From: Pseudodesulfovibrio hydrargyri
Lineage (GTDB): Bacteria; Desulfobacterota; Desulfovibrionia; Desulfovibrionales; Desulfovibrionaceae
Direction: 5' to 3'
DNA: 64,000 bases
Assembly: GCF_001874525.1 (NCBI RefSeq)
Contig: NZ_LKAQ01000004.1
Location: forward strand, 1,867,406-1,931,405
Of the stretch, positions 9,307-17,458 are shown piece by piece. The position numbers and the translations under genes were made by a program. The number at the start of each line of letters is the position of its first letter. The stretch's first letter is position 1. A model generated the notes under the pieces. It was not told the DNA's origin. It searched no databases and worked only from the letters and a program-made list of their open reading frames with translations.

Positions 9307-11007
9307 GTGCTCGCGGACAAGCGCCGTCTCCCGCTCCGGCTGCTCACGGCCGTCCTGATCTGGTTCCTGGGGGGCTTTGTCCTGTACCCGGCCCTGTCCA
9401 CGCTGATGGTCAGCCTGGCCCCGGACAAGGGAACGGCCGCCGGGGCGGGGCTGGCGCGATACCTAACCTTCTTCTCCTCGGCCACGGACCTGGCCGTGCT
9501 GTGGAATTCCGTGGTCCTCGGGCTGCTCACCGTGCTCGCCTGCGGGGCGACCGGCACCGCGCTCGCCTTTTTCGTGCACTATTTCGAATTTCCGCTGCGC
9601 GGGCTGGTGGACAAGATCCTGCTGCTGCCGGTGATGATGCCGGGGATCATCATCGTCTTCGCCTTTGTCCAGCTCTACGGCGAGAGCGGGCTGGTGACCA
9701 AGACCGTGGAGACCTGGCTGGGGTTGAACGGTGCGCCGTGGGACTTCGCCGGGCTGCCGGGCATCCTGTTCGTGCACACCTATACCCAGTACGTCTATTT
9801 CTACATCGCGGTCTCCCTGGCCATCCGGCACATCGACGGCTCGGTGGTGGAGAGCGCGCGCGGCCTCGGCGCGTCGCGGCTCAAGGTCTTCACCTCGGTC
9901 ATCCTGCCGTATCTGACCCCGGCCCTGGTCACCTCGGCGGCCGTTACCTTCATGACCGGCATCGGCTCGTTCACCGCGCCGAGCATCATCGGCGGGCCGT
10001 ACAAGGTCCTGACCACCCAGATCCTCCTGGCCAAGGCCAACAACTACATGGGTGTGGCCGCCGTGCAGGTGGTCGTGCTGACCGTCATCTCGCTGATCTT
10101 CTTCGCGGTGCTCCGTTACTACGAGGGGGGACGCCTGTTCGCGGCCCAGGTCAAGGGCACGCCCATGCGCCCGGCGGACGTGCGCAATCCCCTGGCCCGG
10201 TACGCCATGCGCGGCGCGGCCTGGCTCATGGTGGCCATGGTCGTCCTGCCGTTTGCGGCCATCGTCCTGCTCTCCTTCGTGGACTCGGCCTCCTGGATGG
10301 TCAGCATCTATCCGGAACACTTCTTCCTGGACAACTTCGAGGCGGTCTTCACCCGAGCCCGGAAGTTCCGCCCGTTCCTGAACAGCGTGAACATGTCCCT
10401 GCTGGCCGCCCTGGGCTGCCTGGCGGTGGCCGTGCCCGCATCCTTCATCATCGAGAAGACCCGGCTCAAGCTGCGCTGGCTCATCGAATTCCTGGTCATC
10501 CTGCCCTGGGCCATGCCGGCCAGCGCCATCGCCGTGAACCTGATCAACGCCAACAGCACGCCCAACGTCTTCGCCTTCAACGCCATCCTGCTCGGCTCCT
10601 ATTTCCTCCTGCCGCTCGGCTACCTGATCAAGTCCCTGCCCATCGTGGTCAAGATCGTGCACGTCTCCTTCCAAAATCTGAGCACGACCCTGTTCGAGGC
10701 CTCGGCCAGCCTGGGGGCGGGCCGGTTCCAAACCCTCAGGGGGGTGGCTCTGCCCATGCTCTCGCCCGGCCTGCTGGCCGGGTTCCTGCTGGTCTTCATC
10801 CACAGCGTGGGGGAATACACCGTGTCCGCCTTTCTCTACACCGCGTCCAACAAACCCATGTCCATCGCCATGGTCAACGCCATCTTCGAATACGAGATCG
10901 GGCTGTCCATGGCCTACGGCACGCTGCTGCTGGTCCTGACCGGCGCGCTCGGCGCGGTCATAGGCCTGGTGCGGCGGGACGCCTTGTCCGGGGGAAGCGG
11001 GAACTAG
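9307..11007 (+). CDS. ABC transporter permease, two fused permease halves (FbpB-like)
   Basis: The GTG start lies two bases after the ATPase stop and gives a 566-residue membrane protein. About twelve hydrophobic segments form two homologous BPD_transp_1 halves. Each half carries an EAA-like loop: ESARGLGASRLKVF in the first and EASASLGAGRFQTL in the second. Fused double permeases of this length are typical of ferric iron, thiamine and 2-aminoethylphosphonate importers. The gene overlaps by two bases with the convergent HD-GYP gene, so no terminator separates them. Confidence 0.9.
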   Translation: MLADKRRLPLRLLTAVLIWFLGGFVLYPALSTLMVSLAPDKGTAAGAGLARYLTFFSSATDLAVLWNSVVLGLLTVLACGATGTALAFFVHYFEFPLRGLVDKILLLPVMMPGIIIVFAFVQLYGESGLVTKTVETWLGLNGAPWDFAGLPGILFVHTYTQYVYFYIAVSLAIRHIDGSVVESARGLGASRLKVFTSVILPYLTPALVTSAAVTFMTGIGSFTAPSIIGGPYKVLTTQILLAKANNYMGVAAVQVVVLTVISLIFFAVLRYYEGGRLFAAQVKGTPMRPADVRNPLARYAMRGAAWLMVAMVVLPFAAIVLLSFVDSASWMVSIYPEHFFLDNFEAVFTRARKFRPFLNSVNMSLLAALGCLAVAVPASFIIEKTRLKLRWLIEFLVILPWAMPASAIAVNLINANSTPNVFAFNAILLGSYFLLPLGYLIKSLPIVVKIVHVSFQNLSTTLFEASASLGAGRFQTLRGVALPMLSPGLLAGFLLVFIHSVGEYTVSAFLYTASNKPMSIAMVNAIFEYEIGLSMAYGTLLLVLTGALGAVIGLVRRDALSGGSGN

Positions 11008-12266
11008 GAACCGGGTTCCACGTAGTAGGTGATGCGGGTGCGGGGGGAGAGGTATTCGAGCGTTTCCGGGGAGAGTTGGGCCAACCGGATGGATTTTTCC
11101 ACGCGCAGGTCCGGCTCGTCGGCAAGGTCGACGATGAGCGCCTCCCTCTTGGGCACGTCCGGGTCGTAGAGCATGACGCTCGGGTTGAGCTGGTTCTTGG
11201 GGTTCACGGCCATGACCATGCCCACCTCGCCGTTGGACAGCTCCACCACGGTGCCCGGCGGGTACACGCCCAGGCAGCGGATGAACAGGGCGAGCATCCC
11301 CACGTCGAAGAGGTGCTTCTGCTGGCCGAACATGAAGGACAGGGCCAGGTACGGGGTCAGGGACTCCAGGGGGTCGGGCCGGTTGCAGTGGTTGTCGTAG
11401 GCGTCGGCGATGGCCACCATGCGCGCCAGCCGGTCGATGCCGTCGCCATCTAACCCCTTGGGATAGCCCGAGCCGTCCATGCGCTCGTGGTGCTGGGCCA
11501 CCACCTCGGCCGCGTCGGGCGGGAAGACGTCGATGTCCGCCAGCATGGCCGCGCCGTAAGCCGGATGCCGCTCCAGCAGCTCCTGCTCCGGGCGGGTCAG
11601 CTCGCCGCGCTTTTTCAGCAGCTTCTTGGGCAGCCGCTCCTTGCCGATGTCGTGGAACAGCGCGCCCAGGCCGAGCACGATCATTTCCTCGGCGCTCAGG
11701 CGGGCCTCCTTGCCCACGATCATGGACAGCACGGCCACGTTCATGGGATGCGAGTAGGCCGATTCGCCCCGGTCCACCACGTTCATCAGATGCAGGGTGG
11801 ACTCCCGGTCGTCCAGGAAATAGTCGGTCAACTTCGAGACGAAATCCGTGGCGGCCACGGCCGCTTCGGCCTGCCCGGCGACCACGCCCTTGAGGATGTC
11901 GTTGAAGGTCTTGATGCAGGTGTTGAAGCGCTTCTCGCACTGGGCGATGCGCTCCTTTTTCTGCTTCAGCCGCCGGGTGCGCTCCTTCTTGACCTCCCAC
12001 AGCCGGTCGATGACCTCGCGCGGGACCGGCCTTTCGGCCACGGACTTCCCTTGCGCGGGCCTGGACGGGGCGGCGGGCAGGACGTCCGACTTTTCGGGGA
12101 TGCAGATGACGTGGGTGATGCCCAGGCTCTGTATCAGGGCGATCTGGTCCGCGTCCTTGATCTTGAAATTGCTGAACAGGAACGGATGCTCGAACCAGCT
12201 GGTCTGTTGCAGCCGGATGAATACGCCCGGTCGGAGCTGGTCCACCGAGATGCGGATTTCGGGCAT
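11004..12266 (-). CDS. HD-GYP domain c-di-GMP phosphodiesterase with N-terminal DUF3391
   Basis: The 420-residue cytoplasmic protein begins with a DUF3391-type domain (MPEIRISVDQLRPGVFIRL). A charged linker follows, and then an HD-GYP domain with the HD motif in LFHDIGKERLP, the HHERMDGSGYPKGL motif and IADAYDN. All canonical residues are present, so it should hydrolyse c-di-GMP. The start was chosen because GGAG lies six bases upstream; an ATG five codons earlier lacks a ribosome site. It is monocistronic and convergent with the ABC permease. Confidence 0.9.
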   Translation of the reverse strand: MPEIRISVDQLRPGVFIRLQQTSWFEHPFLFSNFKIKDADQIALIQSLGITHVICIPEKSDVLPAAPSRPAQGKSVAERPVPREVIDRLWEVKKERTRRLKQKKERIAQCEKRFNTCIKTFNDILKGVVAGQAEAAVAATDFVSKLTDYFLDDRESTLHLMNVVDRGESAYSHPMNVAVLSMIVGKEARLSAEEMIVLGLGALFHDIGKERLPKKLLKKRGELTRPEQELLERHPAYGAAMLADIDVFPPDAAEVVAQHHERMDGSGYPKGLDGDGIDRLARMVAIADAYDNHCNRPDPLESLTPYLALSFMFGQQKHLFDVGMLALFIRCLGVYPPGTVVELSNGEVGMVMAVNPKNQLNPSVMLYDPDVPKREALIVDLADEPDLRVEKSIRLAQLSPETLEYLSPRTRITYYVEPGS

Positions 12267-12289
12267 GTTTTGCTCCGTCATGATTACAC

Positions 12290-12318
12290 AGCATACAACA
12301 ACGGAATGTATACGACAA
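12290..12318 (-). promoter_or_regulatory. Possible sigma-70 promoter for the HD-GYP gene
   Basis: Read on the minus strand, TTGTCG and TATGCT are separated by exactly 17 bases, each matching four of six consensus positions. They place the start codon about 24 bases downstream of the -10 box. The surrounding region is AT-rich compared with the genes. Confidence 0.35.
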
Positions 12319-12551
12319 CTGTTAAGGATCGAGGCTGTCAATTTAACCGTCTGATTAATAACGCATTCATAAATCGATTGTCCGGTATCAACGAAATCGG
12401 CCCAGGACGTGCGCGCGACACCGTTTTCGCCATGAAGACGTCACCCGAAAAGCGTTGCCAAGCAACGGAAAATGGTTTAATCGTCAAATTGCCGTGTGTG
12501 TTTTCCACATTCTTTCATGTTGGAAAAATTGACTTTAAGGCGGTTTGTATT

Positions 12552-13040
12552 ATGCCGAAGAGGGCAGGCTCCGGGAAGCGGTTCCCGGTCGGTTCCTTTG
12601 CCGTATTCTTTTTCCTCGTTGCCGTGGCCGGGCTGGTCTATTTCCAGACCGACCTGTTTTGGCCGGGCTCGCCCGAGCGCGGATTGTCCGGCCTGGTGTC
12701 CGTGCGGGGATCCGTCTCCCTGGAACGGCTGGCCCTGTCCGATCAGGAGATCGCCGCCATCAACCGGGCCGTGGCCCAATACCGCGACACCTTTTCCAAG
12801 GTGGACCTGGTGGTCGACACCGTGGGGCACGAGGAGGAGATCACCCCGTCCACGGTCCTGGTCTTTGCCGTGGAGCTGCAGACCAACGGCGACCTGGTGG
12901 TCAAGTCCTGGAGCCGCAAGATACCGCGCGGCGACATGGTCTCCCAGTTGGTCGGCTACATGGGCAAGGCCGCCCGTGAATACAAGGAATTCAAACGATT
13001 CCCCGACGTCAAACAGAACTTCAAGACCCTCTACATCTAG
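12552..13040 (+). CDS. Hypothetical membrane-anchored protein
   Basis: I do not recognise this 162-residue protein. A single N-terminal hydrophobic segment (residues ~12-30, FAVFFFLVAVAGLVYF) suggests an inner-membrane anchor with a periplasmic domain of about 130 residues rich in beta-type alternation. The upstream reading frame stays open for over a kilobase as a shadow of the opposite-strand gene, but the ATG here is the first that yields the anchor. A GGCGG box 11 bases upstream is a weak ribosome site. A strong terminator follows. Confidence 0.7.
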   Translation: MPKRAGSGKRFPVGSFAVFFFLVAVAGLVYFQTDLFWPGSPERGLSGLVSVRGSVSLERLALSDQEIAAINRAVAQYRDTFSKVDLVVDTVGHEEEITPSTVLVFAVELQTNGDLVVKSWSRKIPRGDMVSQLVGYMGKAAREYKEFKRFPDVKQNFKTLYI

Positions 13041-13061
13041 CCGCCGCCGTTATCCATGCCT

Positions 13062-13096
13062 GCAAAAGGGCCCGGACTTTGTCCGGGCCCTTTTGC
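13062..13096. terminator. Bidirectional terminator hairpin
   Basis: A perfect 16-bp stem (GCAAAAGGGCCCGGAC and its complement) surrounds a 3-base loop. The stem begins and ends with A4 and T4 runs, so it can terminate in both directions. It lies 21 bases after the hypothetical protein stop. Confidence 0.85.
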
Positions 13097-13097
13097 G

Positions 13098-13386
13098 TTG
13101 CCTCCGGCGGCCGGGGCGCTGCCCCGGACCCCGCTTAAGAACCTTTTGAAAAAGGTTCTTAAGAATCTCCCAAACTTTTTGTGTGCCTTCGGCAGGGTCG
13201 TGCGAACGCGTCGGGCCGTGCCATTGGTTTTCAAAAATGAAGACGTTCCGTGCTCTTGCCATCCGCGAAGCGGCAACAAAAAGTTTAGGAGGGAAGAGGG
13301 GATGGGGGTCCGGGGAAGGGGAGAGGGGAAGCCCTTCTCAAAGGGTTCCCCTCTCCCCTTCCTCCGGCCGCCGGGGGCGGCGCGTT
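13098..13386. repeat. Composite palindromic intergenic repeat
   Basis: The left half contains CCTCCGGCGGCCGGGG, a 7-bp GC hairpin (13111-13127) and a perfect 13-bp hairpin CTTAAGAACCTTT / AAAGGTTCTTAAG (13134-13163), then CCCAAACTTTTTGT. The right half runs the other way: ACAAAAAGTTTAGGAGG, GGGGGTCCGGGG, a 20-bp stem with one bulge (13316-13360), then CCTCCGGCCGCCGGGGG. The halves are thus modular inverted copies around about 90 unrelated bases. Similar GGTTCTTAAG/AAAGTTT elements are, from memory, dispersed in Desulfovibrio genomes. No gene is visible in this 347-base gap. Confidence 0.65.
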
Positions 13387-13387
13387 C

Positions 13388-13780
13388 CTACCGCTGCTCC
13401 ATGTCCTGGAGGAGGATGTCGAGGGCGTTGAGGGAGATGCGGATTTCGAGGAAGGAGTAGAACATGGACAGGATGAGGAAGAGCAGGCTGACGCCGAACA
13501 GGAGCTGTCCGGCCAGTTCGAATTCCTGGAAGATGCAGATCATGGAGAAGATGCAGGCGAGCATGGACATGACCCCGAATCCCTGCATGTGCCGGATCAT
13601 GTGGACTCTTTTGCGCAGGTTGTCGATCTGGGCGAGGATGGATTGGTCCGGGGCGAGGCGGTACTGGTCGTGCAGGGTGCGGATGCGCGCGGCCAGGGAC
13701 AGGAACCGGTTGGTGAAGGCGAGCATGAACAGGGAGATGGCCGGAAAAAGCAGGGCCGGAGTGGTGACGGTCATCTGCAT
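13388..13780 (-). CDS. DUF2721 family membrane protein
   Basis: The 130-residue protein has an N-terminal hydrophobic helix (TTPALLFPAISLFMLAFTNR), a charged middle with LAARIRTLHDQYR, and two C-terminal membrane helices, the pattern of DUF2721. Its function is unknown in the family. The ATG with AAGGA seven bases upstream was preferred to a TTG eight codons earlier. It is followed by the palindromic repeat, and its upstream neighbour is also on the minus strand. Confidence 0.8.
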   Translation of the reverse strand: MQMTVTTPALLFPAISLFMLAFTNRFLSLAARIRTLHDQYRLAPDQSILAQIDNLRKRVHMIRHMQGFGVMSMLACIFSMICIFQEFELAGQLLFGVSLLFLILSMFYSFLEIRISLNALDILLQDMEQR

Positions 13781-13930
13781 GGAGAGGTCCTTCGAAACGT
13801 TCAAGATGGAGGCTTGACCGCTTGGTTTTGTTGAGTTTTGTGGATCGGGTCCGGGGCACGCCAGGGAAGGCCCCGGACCCGCGTCATGCTAGCCGATCGG
13901 GTGGTGGAAGTAAATCGTAGCCGGCCCGTT

Positions 13931-15082
13931 TCAGCGCGGTTCCAGCCGGATGAGCCTGCCGTCGTCCTCGTCGGTGAGTACGTAGATCAGGCCGTCCGGC
14001 CCCTGCCGGACGTCGCGGACGCGCTGGCCCATGGGCAGGTCCTTGTCGCCGAGGACCTTGCCGCTTTCGTCCAGCTCGATGAGCCGGATGGTCTCGCTGC
14101 GCAGGCCGCCCGCCAGGAGGTCGCCCCTGAAGGCCGGGAAGGCGTCGCCGGTGTAGACCATCAGTCCCGAGGGCGCGAACCGCCACTTCCAGACCACGAC
14201 CGGATCGACCATGCCGGGCAGGGAGTGGTGGTCGGCCACGTCCACGGGCAGGGTGTACTCCTTGCTCCAGGAGGCCTTGGGCCAGCCGTAGTTGCGGCCG
14301 GGCTCGATGCGGTTGATCTCGTCTCCGGTGCGGGCGGCGTGCTCGCTGACCCACAGGGTCCCGCGCAGGGGATCGAAGGCCATGCCCTGGATGTTGCGGT
14401 GGCCCATGGTGTACAGGCCGGGCGCGGCGGCCGGGTCGGCGAAGGTCGGCGGCTCGGCCGGGGCGCCGTCGTCCTTGAGGCGGATGAGCTTGCCCTGGTG
14501 CGAGGCCCGGTTCTGGGCCTGGTCCCGGGCGAGCATGCCGTCCACGCGTTGGGGCGGGTTGCCGCCGTCGCCCACGGACAGGACCAGGGTCTTGTCCGGC
14601 AACCAGGCCAGGCGAGAGCCGAAATGCTGGCCCCCGGACTTGGCCGGGGAGGCGGCGAAGAGCACTTCGGCGTCATGGAACCGTTCTCCGTCGAACCGGG
14701 CCCGGGCCAGGGCCGTGCGGTTGGCCGACTCCGTGCCCGTGGCCAGGGTGAAGTAGACCAGCCGGTTCTTCTTGAAATCGGGGTGCGGGGCGATGTCCAG
14801 CAATCCGCCCTGGCCGTACACCAGGGCGGCGGGTGCGCCGGGCACGACTGTCGACTTGCCGTCCTTGAACAGGCGCATCCGTCCGGGCCGCTCGGTGATC
14901 AGCAGGCCGCCGTCCGGCAGCCAGGCCATGGACCACGGATGGTCGAGGCCGGTGAGCAGGGTGACGGCCCGGACGCCCTGGACGGAGTCGGTCCTTTCCG
15001 GAGAGAAATAGGGCTCGGCCCCGGCCTGTGCGGCCGCGAGGAAGAGCAGGAAAAAGGGGACGATGAGGATATGTCTGGACAT
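13931..15082 (-). CDS. PQQ-dependent sugar dehydrogenase family protein (soluble aldose/sorbosone dehydrogenase type)
   Basis: A signal peptide (ending AAAQAGA) targets this 383-residue protein to the periplasm. The mature part is a six-bladed propeller of the glucose/sorbosone dehydrogenase family. It shows GLDHPWSMAWLPDG, ITERPGRMRL, GGQHFGSRLAW, YTMGHRNIQGMAFDP, WVSEHAARTGDEIN and GRNYGWP in the expected order. Homologues such as E. coli YliI (Asd) oxidise aldoses with PQQ. No PQQ synthesis gene is in the window, so cofactor supply is unknown. AGGCAGCC precedes the ATG on the minus strand. Confidence 0.88.
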   Translation of the reverse strand: MSRHILIVPFFLLFLAAAQAGAEPYFSPERTDSVQGVRAVTLLTGLDHPWSMAWLPDGGLLITERPGRMRLFKDGKSTVVPGAPAALVYGQGGLLDIAPHPDFKKNRLVYFTLATGTESANRTALARARFDGERFHDAEVLFAASPAKSGGQHFGSRLAWLPDKTLVLSVGDGGNPPQRVDGMLARDQAQNRASHQGKLIRLKDDGAPAEPPTFADPAAAPGLYTMGHRNIQGMAFDPLRGTLWVSEHAARTGDEINRIEPGRNYGWPKASWSKEYTLPVDVADHHSLPGMVDPVVVWKWRFAPSGLMVYTGDAFPAFRGDLLAGGLRSETIRLIELDESGKVLGDKDLPMGQRVRDVRQGPDGLIYVLTDEDDGRLIRLEPR

Positions 15083-15408
15083 GGCTGCCTCCGTGGCTGG
15101 GGTGATCCGCGCCGTTTCGGGGCGGGGCGCGGGTCGTTACAGCATAGCATAAACCGGCGGCCATGGACAGATGGGGTGGGGTCCCGCGGGCCGGAAGCCG
15201 GAAGCGAGGCCGCCGGGCGGGGCGGCCGTTTCTGCGGCAAGTGCAGATTGTTTTGAAAAAAGAGTATTTGTTGGTGCATTTTATATTGCCATTGCCAAAA
15301 ATCTGTGTTCTCAGTGTCCCGAAGACTCTGTGGAAAAATCGCAGGCGCCGTTTTGCCGGTCCAGGCCCGGGGAGATCATGCTTCTGCGTTACATATGGAC
15401 GACAAGGC
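15083..15408. other. Intergenic region between divergent genes, no gene seen
   Basis: These 326 bases separate the divergent sugar dehydrogenase and family 3 binding-protein genes and must hold both promoters. A patch at about 15240-15310 is markedly AT-richer (several A and T runs). I see no convincing RNA gene, hairpin or operator. Confidence 0.5.
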
Positions 15409-16332
15409 ATGCGCAGTATTTTGGATGGCGTCCTTTTTCTCCTGGCCCTGCTGCTCGGCGCGGCGGGCGCGGTCCATGCCGACGGCAAGCCGGTGGTCTA
15501 CTGGCCCTATTTCAATTATCCCCCGTATTTCATCGCCGCCCCCGGCATGCAGCCGCAGGGCATGGGCATCGACGTGGCCCGGGAGGTGCAGAAGGAACTG
15601 CCGGAGTACAGGCACGTCTTCATTCTGGCCAGCCCGGAACGCATCTTTGAGGAACTGCGCTCGGGGCGGGAGCGGTTTGTGGTCTGCGGGGTGAACAAGA
15701 CCCCGGAGCGCGGGGCCTACGCCCTGTATTCCGGCCTGCCGTGCCGGGTGACCTTTTCCATGATGATCATCATGCGCCGCGAGGACTATCTGCGTTTGGC
15801 CCCGGACGGCTCCGCCTCACTGGCCTACCTGGTCGCGGATCATACGCTGACCTTCGGCTACATCCCCGGGATCAACTACGCATCCTTCGCCCGGTACGTG
15901 GACCCGCTGATCTCCAACGCCGGGCTGCGGCGAACGGTCACGGCGCATGATGTGGGACAGCTCCTGAACATGCTGGCCGAGAAGCGGATCGATTGGTTCG
16001 TGCACGACGGGCTGGGCGTCGGGTACATGATCGCCGAGCAGGGGATTGAGGACCGGGTCGCCGTGGTCAATGCCGTGGAATGCCCGCCGAATCCGATCTT
16101 CGGTTATCTGGCTTGCTCCCGAGCCGGAAAAGGGCCGGGGATCATGGAATGCGTCAATCGGGCCATGATCCGGCTGGCGATCTCCAGGCGTTTGTACGAG
16201 GCCTTCAAACGATGGATTCCGGAACGTCTCGACCCGGCCTTTGAGCAGGCCTATACCCAGAGTATCCTGCCCGCCGCCCATCTGGCCGCCTACGGCGAGG
16301 CCCGCTGCCTGCCGGAAACCGAGCGCCGCTAG
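15409..16332 (+). CDS. Family 3 periplasmic solute-binding protein (SBP_bac_3-like)
   Basis: The 307-residue protein has a signal peptide (LLLGAAGAVHA). Its mature domain begins VVYWPYFNYPPYFIA and contains GMGIDVAREVQKELP, as in amino-acid-type binding proteins. No permease or ATPase is adjacent. Orphan members of this type are common in Desulfovibrionales and may serve as sensors or have other roles. The ATG at 15409 gives the signal peptide, but its ribosome site is weak; another ATG with a good GGGGAG box at 15378 is in a different frame and leads nowhere. Confidence 0.75.
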   Translation: MRSILDGVLFLLALLLGAAGAVHADGKPVVYWPYFNYPPYFIAAPGMQPQGMGIDVAREVQKELPEYRHVFILASPERIFEELRSGRERFVVCGVNKTPERGAYALYSGLPCRVTFSMMIIMRREDYLRLAPDGSASLAYLVADHTLTFGYIPGINYASFARYVDPLISNAGLRRTVTAHDVGQLLNMLAEKRIDWFVHDGLGVGYMIAEQGIEDRVAVVNAVECPPNPIFGYLACSRAGKGPGIMECVNRAMIRLAISRRLYEAFKRWIPERLDPAFEQAYTQSILPAAHLAAYGEARCLPETERR

Positions 16333-16337
16333 AAATA

Positions 16338-16372
16338 AAACCGGCCGCGCAGAGTCTGTCCGGCCGGTTTTT
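16338..16372. terminator. Bidirectional terminator
   Basis: A 10-bp stem AAACCGGCCG / CGGCCGGTTT with a 13-base loop is followed by T5 on the plus strand and preceded by A-rich bases that serve the convergent SHOCT gene. Confidence 0.8.
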
Positions 16373-16388
16373 CAAACGGACCCGCCAG

Positions 16389-16691
16389 CTATTCCGAGAG
16401 GTCCCGCTTCATCTCTTCGTATTGTTCCCTGGTTATCTCCCCGGCGGCGTAGCGCCGCTTGAGGATGTCCATGGGCGTTTCCGCATGGCCGGCCGGGCCT
16501 CCGCCGGTGTCGCCGTCCCTGCCGGTGCTTCCCCTGAAGAACAGGAAGACGGCGGCGGCCACGACCACCAGGAGCAGGATCATGAACCACCCGCCAAAGG
16601 GCGAGTACATCATGTTCATGCCCCACCCGGGGCGTCCGCTCCCGTTGTACATGGGCTGCTGGGCGGTCAGGAGGATATGGGCGTCGATCAT
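16389..16691 (-). CDS. SHOCT domain small membrane protein
   Basis: This 100-residue protein has a short N-terminal segment, one strong transmembrane helix (residues ~35-53, WFMILLLVVVAAAVFLFF), a glycine-rich linker and a C-terminal SHOCT motif (MDILKRRYAAGEITREQYEEM). SHOCT segments are short C-terminal helices found on many envelope proteins. It lies 18 bases downstream of the Spy/ZraP-like gene, so the two are probably cotranscribed and may share a metal or envelope-stress role. Confidence 0.85.
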   Translation of the reverse strand: MIDAHILLTAQQPMYNGSGRPGWGMNMMYSPFGGWFMILLLVVVAAAVFLFFRGSTGRDGDTGGGPAGHAETPMDILKRRYAAGEITREQYEEMKRDLSE

Positions 16692-16709
16692 GGCGTCTCC
16701 TTCGGGTGC

Positions 16710-17225
16710 CTATTGCGGCGCGCCGCCGTATCCGTAGCCGCCGCGATACCCGTGCCCGTATCCCATCATGCCGGGGCCGCCCATCATGCCGCCGTGCATC
16801 ATGCCCAGGCCGTAATAGGAGAAGCCCTTTTCACGCATGTCGACGAGCATGTTCACTCGGGTCTCGAAGGTCTGGGCCGCCAGGCCGCCGATGTCCTTGG
16901 CCAGGGACCTGGCCTGGGCCGCGTCGACCTTGTCCTGGGCCAGGACGGCGTTCAGCTGCGCATGCTTGTTCCACATCTGCTCGGACAACTTGGCGAATTG
17001 CGCCTGGTACTTGCCGACGATCTCCTGGTACGCCTTCTGCTGTTCCGGCGTGAGCTGGTAGTTGCCGCCGTAGCCGGGGCCGCCGCCCATCATGCCGGGG
17101 CCGCCGCCCATCATGCCGGGACCCATCATGCCGCCGCCGGGTCCCATGCCCATCTGGGCAAAGGCGGAGACGGCGAAGAGCAGCACGATAGCCAGAGTCG
17201 CCATAGTGATGTTTCGATTGATCAT
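16710..17225 (-). CDS. Met/Gly-rich Spy/CpxP/ZraP-like periplasmic protein
   Basis: A signal peptide (VLLFAVSAFA) is followed by a low-complexity Met/Gly/Pro run built on MMGGGPG repeats. Then comes a helical domain with LTPEQQKAYQEIVGKY and LAAQTFETRVNMLVDM, the pattern of ZraP/CpxP heavy-metal-sensing chaperones, and a second Met/Gly/His/Tyr-rich tail. Methionine-rich repeats suggest copper or silver binding, which is inference. AGGAGG lies eight bases before the chosen ATG; an upstream in-frame start lacks a ribosome site. The mature length of about 148 residues fits the family. Confidence 0.75.
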   Translation of the reverse strand: MINRNITMATLAIVLLFAVSAFAQMGMGPGGGMMGPGMMGGGPGMMGGGPGYGGNYQLTPEQQKAYQEIVGKYQAQFAKLSEQMWNKHAQLNAVLAQDKVDAAQARSLAKDIGGLAAQTFETRVNMLVDMREKGFSYYGLGMMHGGMMGGPGMMGYGHGYRGGYGYGGAPQ

Positions 17226-17340
17226 GATAAAGCCTCCTACTGGATTTTTAGGCAATCACCATAGCACATCCTGCCAAAAGATACAGTATCCTTTTCAGGA
17301 AGCCCGCATCGCCGCACGGAGGGCAGGGGCCGGAACGGAT

Positions 17341-17376
17341 AGGCCCCCGACATCCAAGGAGGATGCCGGGGGGCCT
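17341..17376 (-). terminator. Hairpin terminator after the sulfo-lyase/TTT operon
   Basis: AGGCCCCCGACATCC pairs with GGATGCCGGGGGGCCT apart from one mismatch and one bulged base, across a 5-base loop. It lies about 80 bases beyond the tctB stop. The T-tract on the minus strand is poor. Confidence 0.55.
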
Positions 17377-17458
17377 TGTCCTATGCGCTTGCGCCGGGAG
17401 CCGTCCCGGCCGTGGCTTTCGATGGTGACGATGGGCGCGTTTCCTCGACGGCCTCCCG

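Noticed and set aside
11487..12551. Plus-strand open frame over 1 kb before the membrane-anchored hypothetical gene
   Set aside because: It lies opposite the HD-GYP gene, whose motifs are unmistakable, and its translation has low-complexity His/Gly/Gln content.
13781..13804. TTG start for the DUF2721 gene
   Set aside because: The ATG eight codons downstream has AAGGA at the right distance and starts at the hydrophobic helix expected for the family.
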